A program made the position numbers and the translations under genes. Source: Trichosphaerium sp. ATCC 40318 (lineage: Eukaryota > Discosea > Flabellinia > Trichosidae). Taken from it: a DNA stretch of 64,000 nt. Positions 27,028-38,667 of this stretch are shown piece by piece. The stretch spans positions 186,001 to 250,000 of the forward strand of contig JALMLS010000009.1 in the NCBI GenBank assembly GCA_038496445.1, read 5' to 3'. Within the stretch, counting starts at the first letter, position 1, and each line of letters opens with the position of its first letter. The notes under the pieces were generated by a model, which did not search any database, was not told the DNA's origin, and saw only the letters and a program-made list of their open reading frames with translations.

Positions 27028-27367
27028 GTTGAATTAATTTAGTTTCTGTTTTTTGAAACACGAGAGAAGTTCCACTTCAAAAAATGGAACTGAACAAATA
27101 AGATTTCTTGGCTTAATCTGTCAACTTATAGCGTGATCAAACGATACGTGAGACCGCCATAACAGACAGATTGTGTAACCGAGCTAGTGTTTGAGCGTGG
27201 TAATGGGACTTTTTTTGCGGAGATAACTCCATGACAAGCAATAGCACAATGGCTAACACAAACGGAGCTTCGAACTGTGTTTACAAACATTGGGTTTTTA
27301 CTTCTTCTCGAAAATATGACACAACCCTTTTCTGATTTTCTTTAGATTGTCCCTTATCGAAAAGAGT
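27028..27367. other. Intergenic, no gene seen
   Basis: Spacer with an imperfect inverted repeat AATCTGTC / GACAGATT (about 27115 and 27166). No gene. Confidence 0.35.
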
Positions 27368-28487
27368 TTACATACAAGCTAATCCGCCACTTACTGTCAA
27401 TGAAGCTCCTGTTGTGAAAGACGCTTCATCGCTCAATAAAAATATGACTGTCTTTACAACATCTTCTGGTTCGCCAATTCGCTTCATTGGTGACAGCTCT
27501 GTTATACGTCTTTCCTACAAAATATTGTATAAACATGGAAAGTGTTAAACTTATGTATACATACGAATGCAGCTTGTGCTTTAGGTGTATTGTTTGTATT
27601 GATTATGGGTGTTCTTATAAAGGATGGACAAACTGCGTTTATTCTTGAGAAAAACCCAATGTCAGCTACTGTAAAAACCAGCTAATGGCACGCACCGTAT
27701 ACCTCTGGTTGCATATTCCATTGCGGCTCCTTTCGTCATACCAATGACAGCATGTTTGGATGCCACATAAGCGGTGTTACGTCTTTATAAAAGTAAGATA
27801 TCGTGAGTTAGACTGAAACATGAAAAAAAAACCCAAAAAAGCTGGCACGCGCCAGCCCGCGTGACATACTTGAATGGTCCTAAGCCTGCAAGTGATGACA
27901 TGTTTACAATGGAATATCCTTTGCCACCTTGCTTTATCATTTGCTTGGTTTCATATTTCATGCCTAAAAACACACTGCGCGTGTTAACTGCCATCTAGAG
28001 AACGTGTAAATAAGTACACCACGAAAAAAGTGCCTCTCAAAAGCGGAATGAACAATTTTGGAAGTAGCTAGTTGGGAAATTGCCGTTTACCTTTACGAAC
28101 GGCTGTTGTAGCGTACCACTTTATCGTATGTGTCTGTGGGGTAGTCTTGAATGTCATACCAAGCGCCAGCAATACCAGCGTTATTAAACGCCATATCTAT
28201 ACGACCGTAGCGTTTAACTGCGCTGTCAACCATTCCTTTCACCTCTGACTCATTCGCGACGTTCAGTTTATAAAAATACGCTTCTCCGCCTTGTTATAAC
28301 GTTAGCACGCTCAACGCAAAAGCGTACCATTATTTTTGATTATATCAACCGTTTCTAGGGCTCCCTCTTCATTAATATCTCCAACAACTACTTTAGCGCC
28401 TTCCTTTGCACATGCTATTGCCGTAGCTCTTCCAATACCGGATGCTCCTCCCGTAAGAAGTAATACCTTATCCTTAAAACGAGCCAT
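27368..28487 (-). CDS. Short-chain dehydrogenase/reductase (SDR)
   Basis: Classical SDR of about 250 aa in several exons, an NAD(P)-dependent oxidoreductase. Seen: ATG 28487, [20 protein letters not shown] with the TGxxxGIG cofactor loop near residue 12; acidic VVVGDINEE after beta-2, suggesting NAD(H) preference; [10 protein letters not shown] (NNAG motif); SIVNMSS with the catalytic Ser; YVASKHAV (YxxxK); and C-terminal [21 protein letters not shown] plus VSGGLACM. All catalytic residues are present. Substrate unknown. It is adjacent to the acyl-CoA synthetase on the same strand, which would fit lipid metabolism, but linkage proves nothing in a eukaryote. Confidence 0.93.
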
Positions 28488-28707
28488 TGCCACAAAAATT
28501 GTAAAAAAAAAACCAACTTTGCGAAAAGTCAAGATATTTGGAATTCCATGTCTTTTTCAAATGCTCATTGTTCCTCATGTGACGTATTATTGAAGATATC
28601 TTTTGAGCTCTCGTCAGTCACTTTGACATAGTGTGACTTGAGCAACTACGTTTTGCGAAAGTCACAGTTTTATAAAGGTACAAATGTTTGATTGTAGAAC
28701 ATCATGG

Positions 28708-31252
28708 TTAAGGCTTTGATAAACCTTCATGATGTGATTGAGAATTTACTATATTGACCACAGCTCCTCTAGTTCTTTTTTTACTCTCTCGGCTGAGGCT
28801 AAATGGGAACACAACCTTCCTTAATGGTTCAATATAGCAAATTAAAAGGATAGCTATGGTCACCAACAAAACCACTCCAATACAGCATCCAATCATAACA
28901 TACATCAAAACGTTTGAGTTACCGCAATTCGATTTGTCAACATGGAACACAACTGATAGTCTACCTACAAAGTAGCGTTTAGTTATTAACAGTACGATCA
29001 TATCTTTGTGGTTCTCACCTTCTTCAAGTTTATCTTGGACACTTACTTCTTCACATTCCTTGTTTGCTGTTTGAGCTTGAAGCGCTCTAAAGGAACCTTG
29101 CAGTTTATAAGCGAACATGCGTAGTTCTTACAGCTATTAGAATCATACCAACTGTACAGTCGTCAGCGTCATATTGTAGCACTGTGATCTCTTCTCCTGT
29201 TTCAACTGGTTTATTGTGCTTGAATAAGACATATCCATCAAAAGAAGCACAACCTAGGCGGGTGTTACTCAAGCAGTAGTATTACCAATTCACAAACGAC
29301 TTGCCTCTCACTCTGACTTTCGCATTGTACTCAAAAACTAGCCATCCACTCCCTGAACATGTGATATTTTCCACTTTTACTTTCCCTTGAAATGTAATTG
29401 TTGTGTTTGGGTCAACAACAAGCTCTTGTTCATTGGGAAGAACCCATACAGCTTTCAAACACAAGAACTGCTGCGTAGGTGCTGTTCCAATACATTTAGA
29501 ACGTGATCTACCGGTAGGTGGCAACGTTGATGTTTGATCTTGTGGAGGTAGTGTACTAATATTCGAATAGACAGTGCGCTACAAAGATCAGAATAGATTT
29601 TGGGTTGATTAACAGCTGCGTACAAATTGATATGCGCCAACATCTATGATTCTGTAGTCTCTTGTTATATTCTCTAGAGTGTATATGTTAACAAAAGATT
29701 ACAATGATGAAACAGCTTACGAATATCCCATTGTGGTACATCAGGGTCAGCATCTGTTTATATCAGTATCTTACAAATTTAAAACAGACAGTACCTGTGA
29801 ACGAAAATACAACATCAGAGGTATTCGTCAGTTGGTAATTACCACTTGCTATATTTTCGAATATGTCCGTGGTATTGAGGAACAAGAAAGAAGGTTGAGG
29901 GTACTCTCCATAGCCTCTGTACTCATGTGCAAAGTTATAAAGCAGTATGTTCTTCCAGCGAGTAACAGAATTGGTTGGTAGCGCAAGGGAATATGTATCT
30001 TAGATTGTTAAGTAAAGAGTAATAGTAGCATGGGATTCGTACTGACACCAACGGTTACAGACTTAAGAGTTGAGTTACAAGTGTATGAAATGACTTAGAA
30101 GACGTTAGTGTTAACTTGAGTAATGACAACGTACAGTCAGTGTTTTGTATAACCGAGTTATATACTGTAATTGAGTGATTACCACCACAACGGAATATGG
30201 CGCTGGTATTTCCGACTGTTCCAATAAAGAAAGTTCTGTCGAAGTACATTTCAGAATTACGCGATACAACCATTCCTGCAAAAAAATTCACACTTATACA
30301 GTTGCAACCGATTGTGAGGCTCACCAGGTGCAGTTGACTTTATGACTGCATCGTTTACGTGTACTACACTGTCTTCAGCATCAATAGAAAACTGAACCTA
30401 AACAGTTGTGTCAAACACGTGGACTTTTTATTTCTGTTCCTACCCCGTCTGAAAACATAACTATTGAACTGAAGTGTACGTGCGAACGGCGAGTAACTAT
30501 TGTTTTCCGAAGATTGATACTTGAAGGTGTGAAGATGTCTCGTATGGTTACATTTGTGAAGGATACTAAACCTATAAAGCGCGTCACAACAAACATCACG
30601 TTTCTTCATGTATAGATTTTGCAAGTCGTCCGTTTGTACAGGAATAAGTACTACTAGAGGTACTAAACCCACGTTCGACTCAACAAAGTGTACGCTGTAT
30701 AGCTCAAAGTGAAAAACGCGTACTTGACGATACTGTTATTAGTTGGATTTGTTGGTTTGTAGTTGACATTGACAAGTCTTCAAATGTAATATATCTACAG
30801 TTTTCTATGTCAATCCTTGACGCATTATAAATGCGGATCGATACGTTTACAGAGCTTGAAAGTGTGAGTTGCGCAATTTCTATCTGTTGCCAATGATTTA
30901 GTATAACAAAAAAGAGCACTTGTTTTTTTTGCTTCAGGTGTACGTTTGGATCGACTATGAGTTGTATATTACTTCTACTAAAAGATATCCTAGTTCCCGG
31001 CGGTGCTGATATTACATGTATACAATCCAAAGAAAAGTCTCCCTAACATCAATTATTACAAAACTCCGGTGGGTTACTAAAAAAGATCCACTAATAGAAC
31101 AGTACTAGAGCATTGGTAATAGTCGGGTAGCTTGGTGATGGCACAATTTCGCATCCACGTGCGGGAATCAGTATGAGTTCCACTAACACAAATAATGACA
31201 GAGCAAGGCGTAGGCTTAGCCGTTCCGGTGTATGATTGCTGGAAATGTACAT
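28708..31252 (-). CDS. Beta-helix-like type I membrane protein, copy 1
   Basis: Multi-exon gene. ATG 31252 gives a signal peptide (RLALSLFVLVELILIPARG) followed by CEIVPSPSYPTITNAL. The ectodomain is a series of short beta-rich, Asn/Ser/Thr-rich repeats (SSVNVSIRIYNASRIDIENC, DCIHVIS) resembling a right-handed beta-helix of the pectin-lyase type. C-terminal: one membrane span (VLMYVMIGCCIGVVLLVTIAIL), then a basic tail ending GLSKP. Many N-x-S/T sites suggest heavy glycosylation. It is a tandem paralogue of the gene at 32150-34620 with the same exon plan (first intron after NAL in both). No catalytic motif seen; a surface adhesin or receptor role is inferred. Confidence 0.7.
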
Positions 31253-32149
31253 TAAGTGTAAATATAAATCTGAATTTTAGAGGCGTTTGTATTAATCGGT
31301 TACGTGTTTGCTTGGAGCCCCACGGAATTACTTTTCCTACTCATATACTTGTGTAGTAGGTTTGTTACTTAACAAGGTATGTTAAGCTAGTTCTTGATTT
31401 GGCTACGAGCTCACAAGTATTGTCTGTTTCATTCAAGTTTTGAGACAGACTGACTTTTAGCAAAAAAAAATCCAGTTTCTGCCTGATCTGTCAGATCTGA
31501 CGGATTTGACACTTCTGACAGATCTTGCAAATGCCATTTTTTAAATGTGATCTACCCTCACGCCTGTCCAGCCGTTTCACACCCACGTGATTTAACAAAC
31601 CCCACAGCAAACTTTTTTATTTACATATTTGACACCTAGCGGCGTTTACAAAGCCTACAGCAACGCTGCTGGTGTTTTGGGGCGGTTTTGCCGTTGTTAC
31701 ACCTTCATTGCTATTTGAATGCTACCGTAGCGCTTCTGTTAGCGTGGGGTAGGCGCTAGCGTAGCGCTAGTAACTTATACACGTACGTTGATTTTTGATG
31801 CAAAATATACTGCAAACAGTGTTTGAGGCATTCAGACCGTGTTTGGCGGTAATGCGATAGCTTTGTAGGACATCACACCTTTTTAATTCGCTTTTAGCTC
31901 ATGAGTATTGACACGCAAATAGTTCACATTGTCAGATATAAACCATTTGACAAAAGTGGCATTCTTGCTAGATCTGCTAAAAGTGATAGAAACTCACTTT
32001 CTAGAAAACATTAGTAAAACTTGAATGACACAGGCAATATATCCGCCTTTGAATTAGTGCCTTTGATTCAGTTCTTATCTTTTCTCAGCAATACAACTGG
32101 CCAAATACGAAACGCCAAGCAGTGTTTATTATCCAGTATGTACAAGATT
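31253..32149. other. Intergenic between tandem paralogues
   Basis: 900-bp spacer, partly less AT-rich than usual (31540-31900), with palindromic blocks around 31475-31530 and GCGCTA-rich palindromes near 31720-31770. No ORF with family similarity. It probably carries the promoter of copy 1's upstream paralogue and relics of the duplication. Confidence 0.4.
31479..31526. repeat. Inverted repeat, 11-bp arms
   Basis: GATCTGTCAGA and its exact reverse complement TCTGACAGATC flank a short spacer that itself contains TCTGACGGATTTGAC-like near-repeats of the same unit. The GTCAGA/TCTGAC unit thus occurs several times in about 50 bp. Origin unknown. Confidence 0.5.
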
Positions 32150-34620
32150 TTATGGTTGGGTTACAATGCTTCTAGGCGATTCAGAATTTACAATATTAGC
32201 AACATTTCCATTTGTTTTGTTTTTCTTTTTTTCGCGCATGTGCAACGGAAATACTGCCTTATTCAGTGGCTCGAAGTACCAGATTAAAAGGATAGCAATT
32301 AGTGCCAACAACAATACTCCAACAGAACAGCCAATCATTACGTACATTAAAACATATGATCGTTTGTCACATTTCGAGTTGTCAACATGAAACACAGCTG
32401 ATAGTTTACCTACAAAGTTCTTTAGTTTGTTTTCAGTATCAAGCGTTCTCCTACCTTCTGCACGCTTTTCTTTTACCGATATTTCTTCACATTCTTCATT
32501 TGCTGTTTGGGCATGATATCCTATAAAAGATCCTTGAAAGAACCGTATTAATAGACATAAATTTTTAAACAAGTATTACCTGATGTACAATCATTACTGT
32601 CGTCTAATGTGAATAGTTTAACTTCATCTCCTGTTTCAACTGATCCGTTTTGTTTGAGTAGCACAAATCCATTAAAGTGAGCGCAACCTAAAGATCAGTG
32701 TGTTCATTACTTCAATCTTTTAATGCTGGTATACCTCTTATAGTGACATTCGTATTGTGCTCAAAAATTAACCATCCGCTGTCGGAACAAGTGATATTCT
32801 CCATTGATACATTTCCTTGAAACGTCATATTTGTGTTAGGGTCAACAACAAGCTCTTGATCATCGGGAAGAACCCATATAGATCTCATGCAAGTGAAGTT
32901 TTGTGTAGGAGCTGTTCCAATGCATGTAGAATCTAATGTACTTAGACGAGCAGTCGGGTTGCCATTGAATTGGATGGTAGGTGTAGAGTTTGATAAACTC
33001 GCTTCGTTTGGAGGTAGCGTAGTCTCTATAGTGCGCTAAAGCAGTATCAGTATTGTTTTTGTGGAGTGCAAATTGTACAAACTGATATGCGCCAACATCT
33101 ATGATTCTGTAGTCTCTTGTTGTATTCTCTAGAGTGTATATGTTATTAACAAAAAGATTACAATAATGAAACAGCTTACGAATATCCCATTGTGGTACAT
33201 CAGGGTCAGCATCTGTTTATATCAGTATGTTAAAAGTTTAAAACAGACAGTACCTGTGAACGAAAACACAACATCAGAGGTATTCGTAAGTTGGTAACTA
33301 CCACTTGCTATATTTTCGAATATGTCTGTGGTATTGAGGAACAAGAAAGAAGGTTGAGGGTACTCTCCAAAGGCGCTGTACTTATTTGCGAAATCGAACA
33401 GAAGTATGTTTTTCCATTGGACTATAACTCGAGATGGGCTTGCCAAATTGTCAATATCTGTTCTTCACATGTTAGATAGCAACCCCCCAGATTGTTATAC
33501 GTACTGATGCCAACAGTTACAGATTTTAAAGTCGTATTACAAACATGCGATATTCCTATGCAACTAAGTACTTTTGTTACTGTTTGTGGTGACAACTTAC
33601 TGCCAGCGTTTTGTATAACGGTGTTGTAAACGGTAATGGGGTTATTTTGAACACAAAAAAACGTTGCGTGAGTTTCTCCTTGTTGCCCAAAAAGGCTACT
33701 TCTGTCGACAGACAACGCGGAAGAATCCAAGTATACTAACACTGGTGATACTGTTAGAATAATGATTAAAAAACACTAGGTTTACCGCTTGATTCTGCCC
33801 TTATTCTCGCATCCTCTATGCGTACATGACTATGAGACATCCTTATAGAATGTAGAGGCTAAAAATAGAATTAAAAAAAAGAATCACGTGATGTAGAAAA
33901 TGTAAACCACAATCAGTCGTACCCCTATTGTAAATACTATCATATCATTAAAGTATACTTGAGAGTGATTTATAAGAATGGTGGAGCGACTGCTTGCAAG
34001 TCCATTATCTTTTGCTTTTAAATTCTTGAACTGTACGGAATCTATTACCTGTCAATCAACACATCTGTTTTCTGAAAAAGAACGCACCGGAAGTGTATAC
34101 TCCTATTAGTGCTTCGGGCGCATCAACGGTTGTCATTGACATGTCTTCTATCGTTATGTTTTTACAAGCTTCTATTACAAGTCTTGATGCCGTTTGAATA
34201 CGTATTGAAACGTTGGTAGAGTTAAAAATTGTAATTTGATTAATTGCCAACTACAACAAATTAGAAAACAAAATTGCAAGGTTGCCGGTTTTTCTTTTTG
34301 GTTTTTGGGTGTACATGAAGTCCGATGAAGAGGCTCACATCGTTTCTGTTTATAATTACATCGGAACCCCCCAGAATCGATATTACTCGTATACAATCCA
34401 ATGATGAGTCACCCTGCCGTATTAATTATTCAAAATCAACAAAAACTCCGGAATCGCGAACAGGTGGCCGTACCAGGGCATCATCAAGCGTTGGGTACAT
34501 AGCATCCGGTACGTCTTGGCATCCACGTGTAGGAAAAGGCGTGTATAAAAACATCACCAATAAAACGAGTTGAAAGCTAAGGTTGATGTGCCTTTTTGGA
34601 GCAATACAGTTGTGGTACAT
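32150..34620 (-). CDS. Beta-helix-like type I membrane protein, copy 2
   Basis: Paralogue of the 28708-31252 gene with the same order: signal peptide (INLSFQLVLLVMFLYTPFPTRG), CQDVPDAMYPTLDDAL, then after the same-position intron GDSSLDCIRVIS, beta-rich repeats (STNVSIRIQTASRLVIEAC), the NTTDIFENIASGSYQLTNTS segment shared almost exactly with copy 1, one membrane span (VLMYVMIGCSVGVLLLALIAIL) and a tail ending SPRSIVTQP. ATG 34620 is chosen by homology; ATG 34644 would add eight residues. No enzyme motif seen. Confidence 0.7.
33099..33400. repeat. Near-identical patch shared with 29641-29940
   Basis: About 300 bp, including an intron and exon ends, is about 95 percent identical by eye between the two paralogues, with a 3-bp indel, while flanking exons are far more diverged. 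This fits recent gene conversion rather than uniform ageing of a duplication. Confidence 0.7.
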
Positions 34621-34884
34621 GAGAAACACCAAAAATATTATCACTGTATGTGTTATGCAGTTTTGGCCAGCTGTGTTTTCCTAATGTTCGTTTTAGTCAG
34701 GAGTGTATAATAACAAATTACGAGGAATTACCCAACTATTTTGAGGGCGTATTGTAATAAACAGTATTAGGTCCTATGGTATCACTAAGTCATGAGTTTT
34801 CGGGTTTAGCAGGAGCGAACCTTCGAATTATCAAGTAGATAGACTAATAGAGAGCAACAATTACCCTGCGTGAAACTAAATACG

Positions 34885-35214
34885 ATGGAATGTACCAACA
34901 ATACAAAACGGAGTTGTGGGTACCAGCGGAATATGTAGTTGCTGAGGGATTCTAGTGAGGACAAACAGGTTTGTTCTTTTCGCGACAAATATAGTTTTAG
35001 TTTTTTCAACAATGTCCTGGTCTCAAGAAGTCACGTTCCGAATGTTTGCCCCACAATTTATTCCCAATCTATACTGTAACCCAACCAATAGCAAGCTGCG
35101 ATACGAACAATTGTGTTCAGGCGCAGTAAGAGGTGCTATCACAAGACCTGGAAGCAAAAATGGCTATTACCTATTCTTGCTTGGTGTTCTTTGTAGGTTG
35201 AAGTTCTCTAATTG
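34885..35214 (+). CDS. Short secreted ORF upstream of the PA-domain receptor
   Basis: ATG 34885 (MEL) splices across a GTACCA...CTAG intron into a signal-peptide-like exon (RFVLFATNIVLVFSTMSW) followed by SQEVTFRMFAPQF, two Cys-containing segments and a stop at 35214 unless spliced onward. No in-phase joint to the next gene could be found, and that gene has its own signal peptide. It may be a fragment of a related duplicated gene. Confidence 0.35.
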
Positions 35215-35348
35215 ATTTTAAGTTGAAGCTTTGACACGGGCCAGGCTTGCATCTTGGGGACTTGATATTTAATAGTAGAAACCTTTGTGATTGATTTCTG
35301 CGTTAGTTGAAGTCAATTTACGAAAACTCCCAAATCGATCACACGCGA

Positions 35349-37192
35349 ATGCTTCGCGGAGCTTTTGAGTTCGCAATATTCCTGCTATACGTTAGAGGAC
35401 TTGTAACAGTTGTAAATGAATCATCTGGCAATACAACAGCAGAAATTGAGTCATGGCCTCTATTCTTCGGTAATAACGATGTTAACTTCCCTACAATACA
35501 CAATGCAACAGTGACGTCTCTTAAAGACGCCTTTTCAGGTGGGACAACAGAAATTCTATATTTACTCGTCTTCAAAACCTCACGATGCGCAAGGATGCGT
35601 GGTATTCATGCCGCCTGATAAAAACACTGCAGGAAATATTTTAAGAGCCAGGGATGCAGGCGCAATCGCCGTCATCATACGTTATAGTAGCGAGTTCGTT
35701 TCGGGAGGCTGTGGCATGTACTATATTTACCGTACGGTTTGGTGGCTTTAATCTTTTTGTGTAAAATGATTTAATTATTGGGAAATATTTTGGGGTTTTT
35801 TTTTTGATTGTGTTTCGATTGATTAACTCATAAAGGTAGGAAATGGAATAAGAGAATTGAATGTGCCTGTTTTAGAAGTGGCGGAGAGGGACATTGGCCT
35901 CACCAACGATAGTACCTTTACAGCGACCATTACGTCAAGTAAATTTGCTTGTTTTTAAAATGTACAATTTCTAATAGTCCTAGCACCAAACACGTGTCAG
36001 AATTATTTTAATGGACCCGAATTTGGTCTAATACAAGCTGTGTTGCTTCTATTATGTGTATCGGCTGAAGTACTGTGTGTTATAAGGTGCGGTATTTGCG
36101 GCTTTTTATTTGATTGATTAATATTGTTAGATTAGTGCAATACTACAGGCGAGGACGCCTGTTTAAACTGTCACTCGCCGTTGTTGCCATAAACATAGAA
36201 ATAGTATCAAACTTGTGTAATATCAGATATAGATGAGCGTTGTCGTATCATCCTAACTGTTCGTTGTAGTGAAGTTCATTTACCTCGTCAACTTTCTTGG
36301 TTCACGTCAATTGTATCATAATTTATTCGATGACTTCATGCTTGCTATTTCATTTCCTCTTTCTACCATCACAAATGTCATGATTATTATGTATTGGTAC
36401 TGGCCACGTGTATTACATCTTTCTTTAATTTACGTATAGGCACGAAGCACTTGTTGCTAAGGCTGTAAAGATCAGTGTTTTTCTCAAAACAAGAGTGTTC
36501 AGGATTGCGTTTATAATACTGAGTATTGTTCTGGTTAGTATTGAGCTCATTTCAGCTTTTGTCCGCGTCACGACTGCGCTTGTAATTACACTTTATTTGC
36601 CTCAAGTGACTAATTTCATTGCCAATCTTGTGACACTCATTTATGGTGCAGTCATTTTGATTAAGGTACCTTCCTTTCAGCTTTTAATCTATGTTTTAAA
36701 GGGCCTAGGTGTACCAACGTGCACGTGGAGTAGAGGATAACTCAAATTCAAGTCTTTTACGGAAGGTGGTAACTAACAATATGTCACGTGACTAACACGT
36801 GATATTAGATTTTATTGCGATTAACGACGAACACGTTCCTCTTGTCTCTCATGATGATCAGTATTCTTGCATTGGCGATCCCTCCACCTAGGAGAATAGC
36901 AACAAGAAAAACAGTTTATACTTTTGCATCTATTTATGCATCACAAATGTCTTTGTCAATTCTACAAGTGCGTCTAATAAATAGTCTAGGTTTCGTATTA
37001 TCATTGACTTCCATGTAGATATACTCTTTTAAACCACCTCCAAAAACCAAGACATCATCTAATATGACTAGTGGAAACAGATCTAAGCTGACCTTATCAG
37101 ATAAAACAAGTGTAACGGCAACACCTATGTCAAAAATTTCAAGTATCCACCCTACCTCAACAATACAAAAAGATTTTGTGCTGAATAAATAA
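35349..37192 (+). CDS. PA-domain multi-pass membrane protein
   Basis: Spliced gene. ATG 35349 opens a signal peptide (MLRGAFEFAIFLLYVRG). The ectodomain is a protease-associated (PA) fold: FYIYSSSKPHDAQGCVVFM, then NILRARDAGAIAVIIRY, then NVPVLEVAERDIGL. PA domains are lid or ligand-binding modules in vacuolar sorting receptors, RNF13-type ligases and proteases. After it come VLAPNTCQNYFNGPEFG and about six to seven hydrophobic spans (36030-37010), with a Ser/Thr/Pro-rich cytoplasmic tail to TAA 37192. PA plus a 7TM-like body suggests a receptor. The intron before the PA core is ambiguous: donor 35511 (28 nt) or a GTTAAC donor at 35481 both keep frame. Partial inverted copy at 37.74-38.48 kb. 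Confidence 0.65.
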
Positions 37193-37739
37193 TTGTACTT
37201 CTAAATACTCAGTATCAAGATCAACCACCTTCTGCATCAATCAATCAATCATTTGTTTTACATTTATTTCTACACGAAAAATCTGAGCATGAATTGACAC
37301 ACGCCCTATTCATACGCGTTTAGTAGTACACGAAGATGATACTTAGAAATCAAGTAATGCTGTATCGCATAATGTATCTGACACTATGCGAAACAGCAAG
37401 TTCACTTCCCCACTCTGTCCGATTCTCTTGGGGAATATGCTAGAATAGTGATCATGAGCCAAAACGTGTTGGTAGCTATCACGCCATAAGATCTGATATC
37501 GCGTGTTGGTCATGTAGCGTATTGTTTATTAAGGAACATTGTTCAAGATATTATCATGCACTGGTATTTGCAAGGTAGATTCGTGCAGCAAAGTGGAGAA
37601 GAAGTTGCCTTTATCACAATGACAGCACCATAAATGAGTGTCACGAGATGGCAATCTGCAGTAAATAAAGTGTAATTCGCCGAGTAAAGATGATGTGAGC
37701 TCAACAACAATCAAACAATACTTAGATTATTTATTTTCA
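37193..37739. other. Intergenic, no gene seen
   Basis: Spacer downstream of the PA receptor. Short ORFs only, nothing recognisable. Confidence 0.35.
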
Positions 37740-38482
37740 CAAAACAAACACAATACATCCTGTACTAGACCAAATTCGGGTCCATTGAAATAATTATGAC
37801 ACGTGTTCGGTGCTAGGAATACTAGTAAAATGTTCGCAAGTGTTCATTTTAAAAAACAAGGAAGTTACTTGACGTAATGTTCATCGTGCTGTATGGAATT
37901 TGTCTAGAATTATTTTCAATACAATGAGAGGCCATATAACCAAGCTGTTCATGCAAACACCAAGGTAAAATAGCAAGACATAGTAAGAACTATCTTCAGG
38001 CTTAGATTTTCTATGACAAAGTTAGTGATGAAGGTTGGCATTAAAACAAAAAAAAGAAAAGCGTACATCAACATGTTTGTTGCTTGAGTAACAAACTTAA
38101 GTTCGACTGTAATCCGAAAAAAAGCAATTGCAATGGCAAAGGGTAGTACAACGAAACTAGGGAATATTGATACTAGCCCATACTGTACAACACTGATAGA
38201 AACTGACAACCAACTGATAATCCTCACGTGGTTCTGTGAAAGAAAAGTATAAGCAATATCAATCTCTGTAAATCGATTATCAAACGTTGTAAATATGTTT
38301 ATTCGCGTACCAACCAATCGGGAAACTGTACTACACCATGTATAGCTGGATTTATTTCTTGCAGAATTGCTGCGCGTATAAAACACGAAAATAGTGTTCC
38401 CAAGTCTACTCTTCCAACAAAAAAGAAGATGTATTGCACAATTGATGTAAACATCGCCAAATAAGAAAAAATAGCGTTTCAA
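37740..38482 (-). pseudogene. Rearranged partial inverted copy of the PA multi-TM receptor
   Basis: On the minus strand, 37880-37745 matches 35925-36060 of the PA receptor at roughly 85 percent, including intron sequence and the exon encoding APNTC.NYFNGPEFGL. Upstream on the same strand (38482-37949) is a 177-codon hydrophobic ORF (FAIAIAFFRITVELKFVTQ, MLMYAFLFFVLMPTFITNF) resembling the membrane part of such a receptor. The order of the two blocks is swapped relative to the intact gene, and no start, PA core or clean splice path is seen, so it looks like a broken duplicate. Confidence 0.5.
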
Positions 38483-38667
38483 TCAGAAATTCCACTTAAC
38501 TCGTAACTAACGACTTAACTCATCTATCAACGCTTTTCCACTTTTGTTCTGGGTTAACGATCACCTTGGAAGCAAGTGGACATAGCATGAACATAAAACA
38601 AGAGAAATATTGCAATAGCTAAAAGGCTTAATCACATGGCGGTTACGTCCATTGAGTAGCATGTTTA
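38483..38667. other. Short spacer
   Basis: 3' flank of the DUF2961 gene; no feature seen. Confidence 0.3.

Noticed and set aside
30680-30705. GTTCGACTC, resembling a tRNA T-loop
   Set aside because: The flanks do not form a 5-bp T-stem and no A box is near; it lies within coding sequence of the beta-helix gene.
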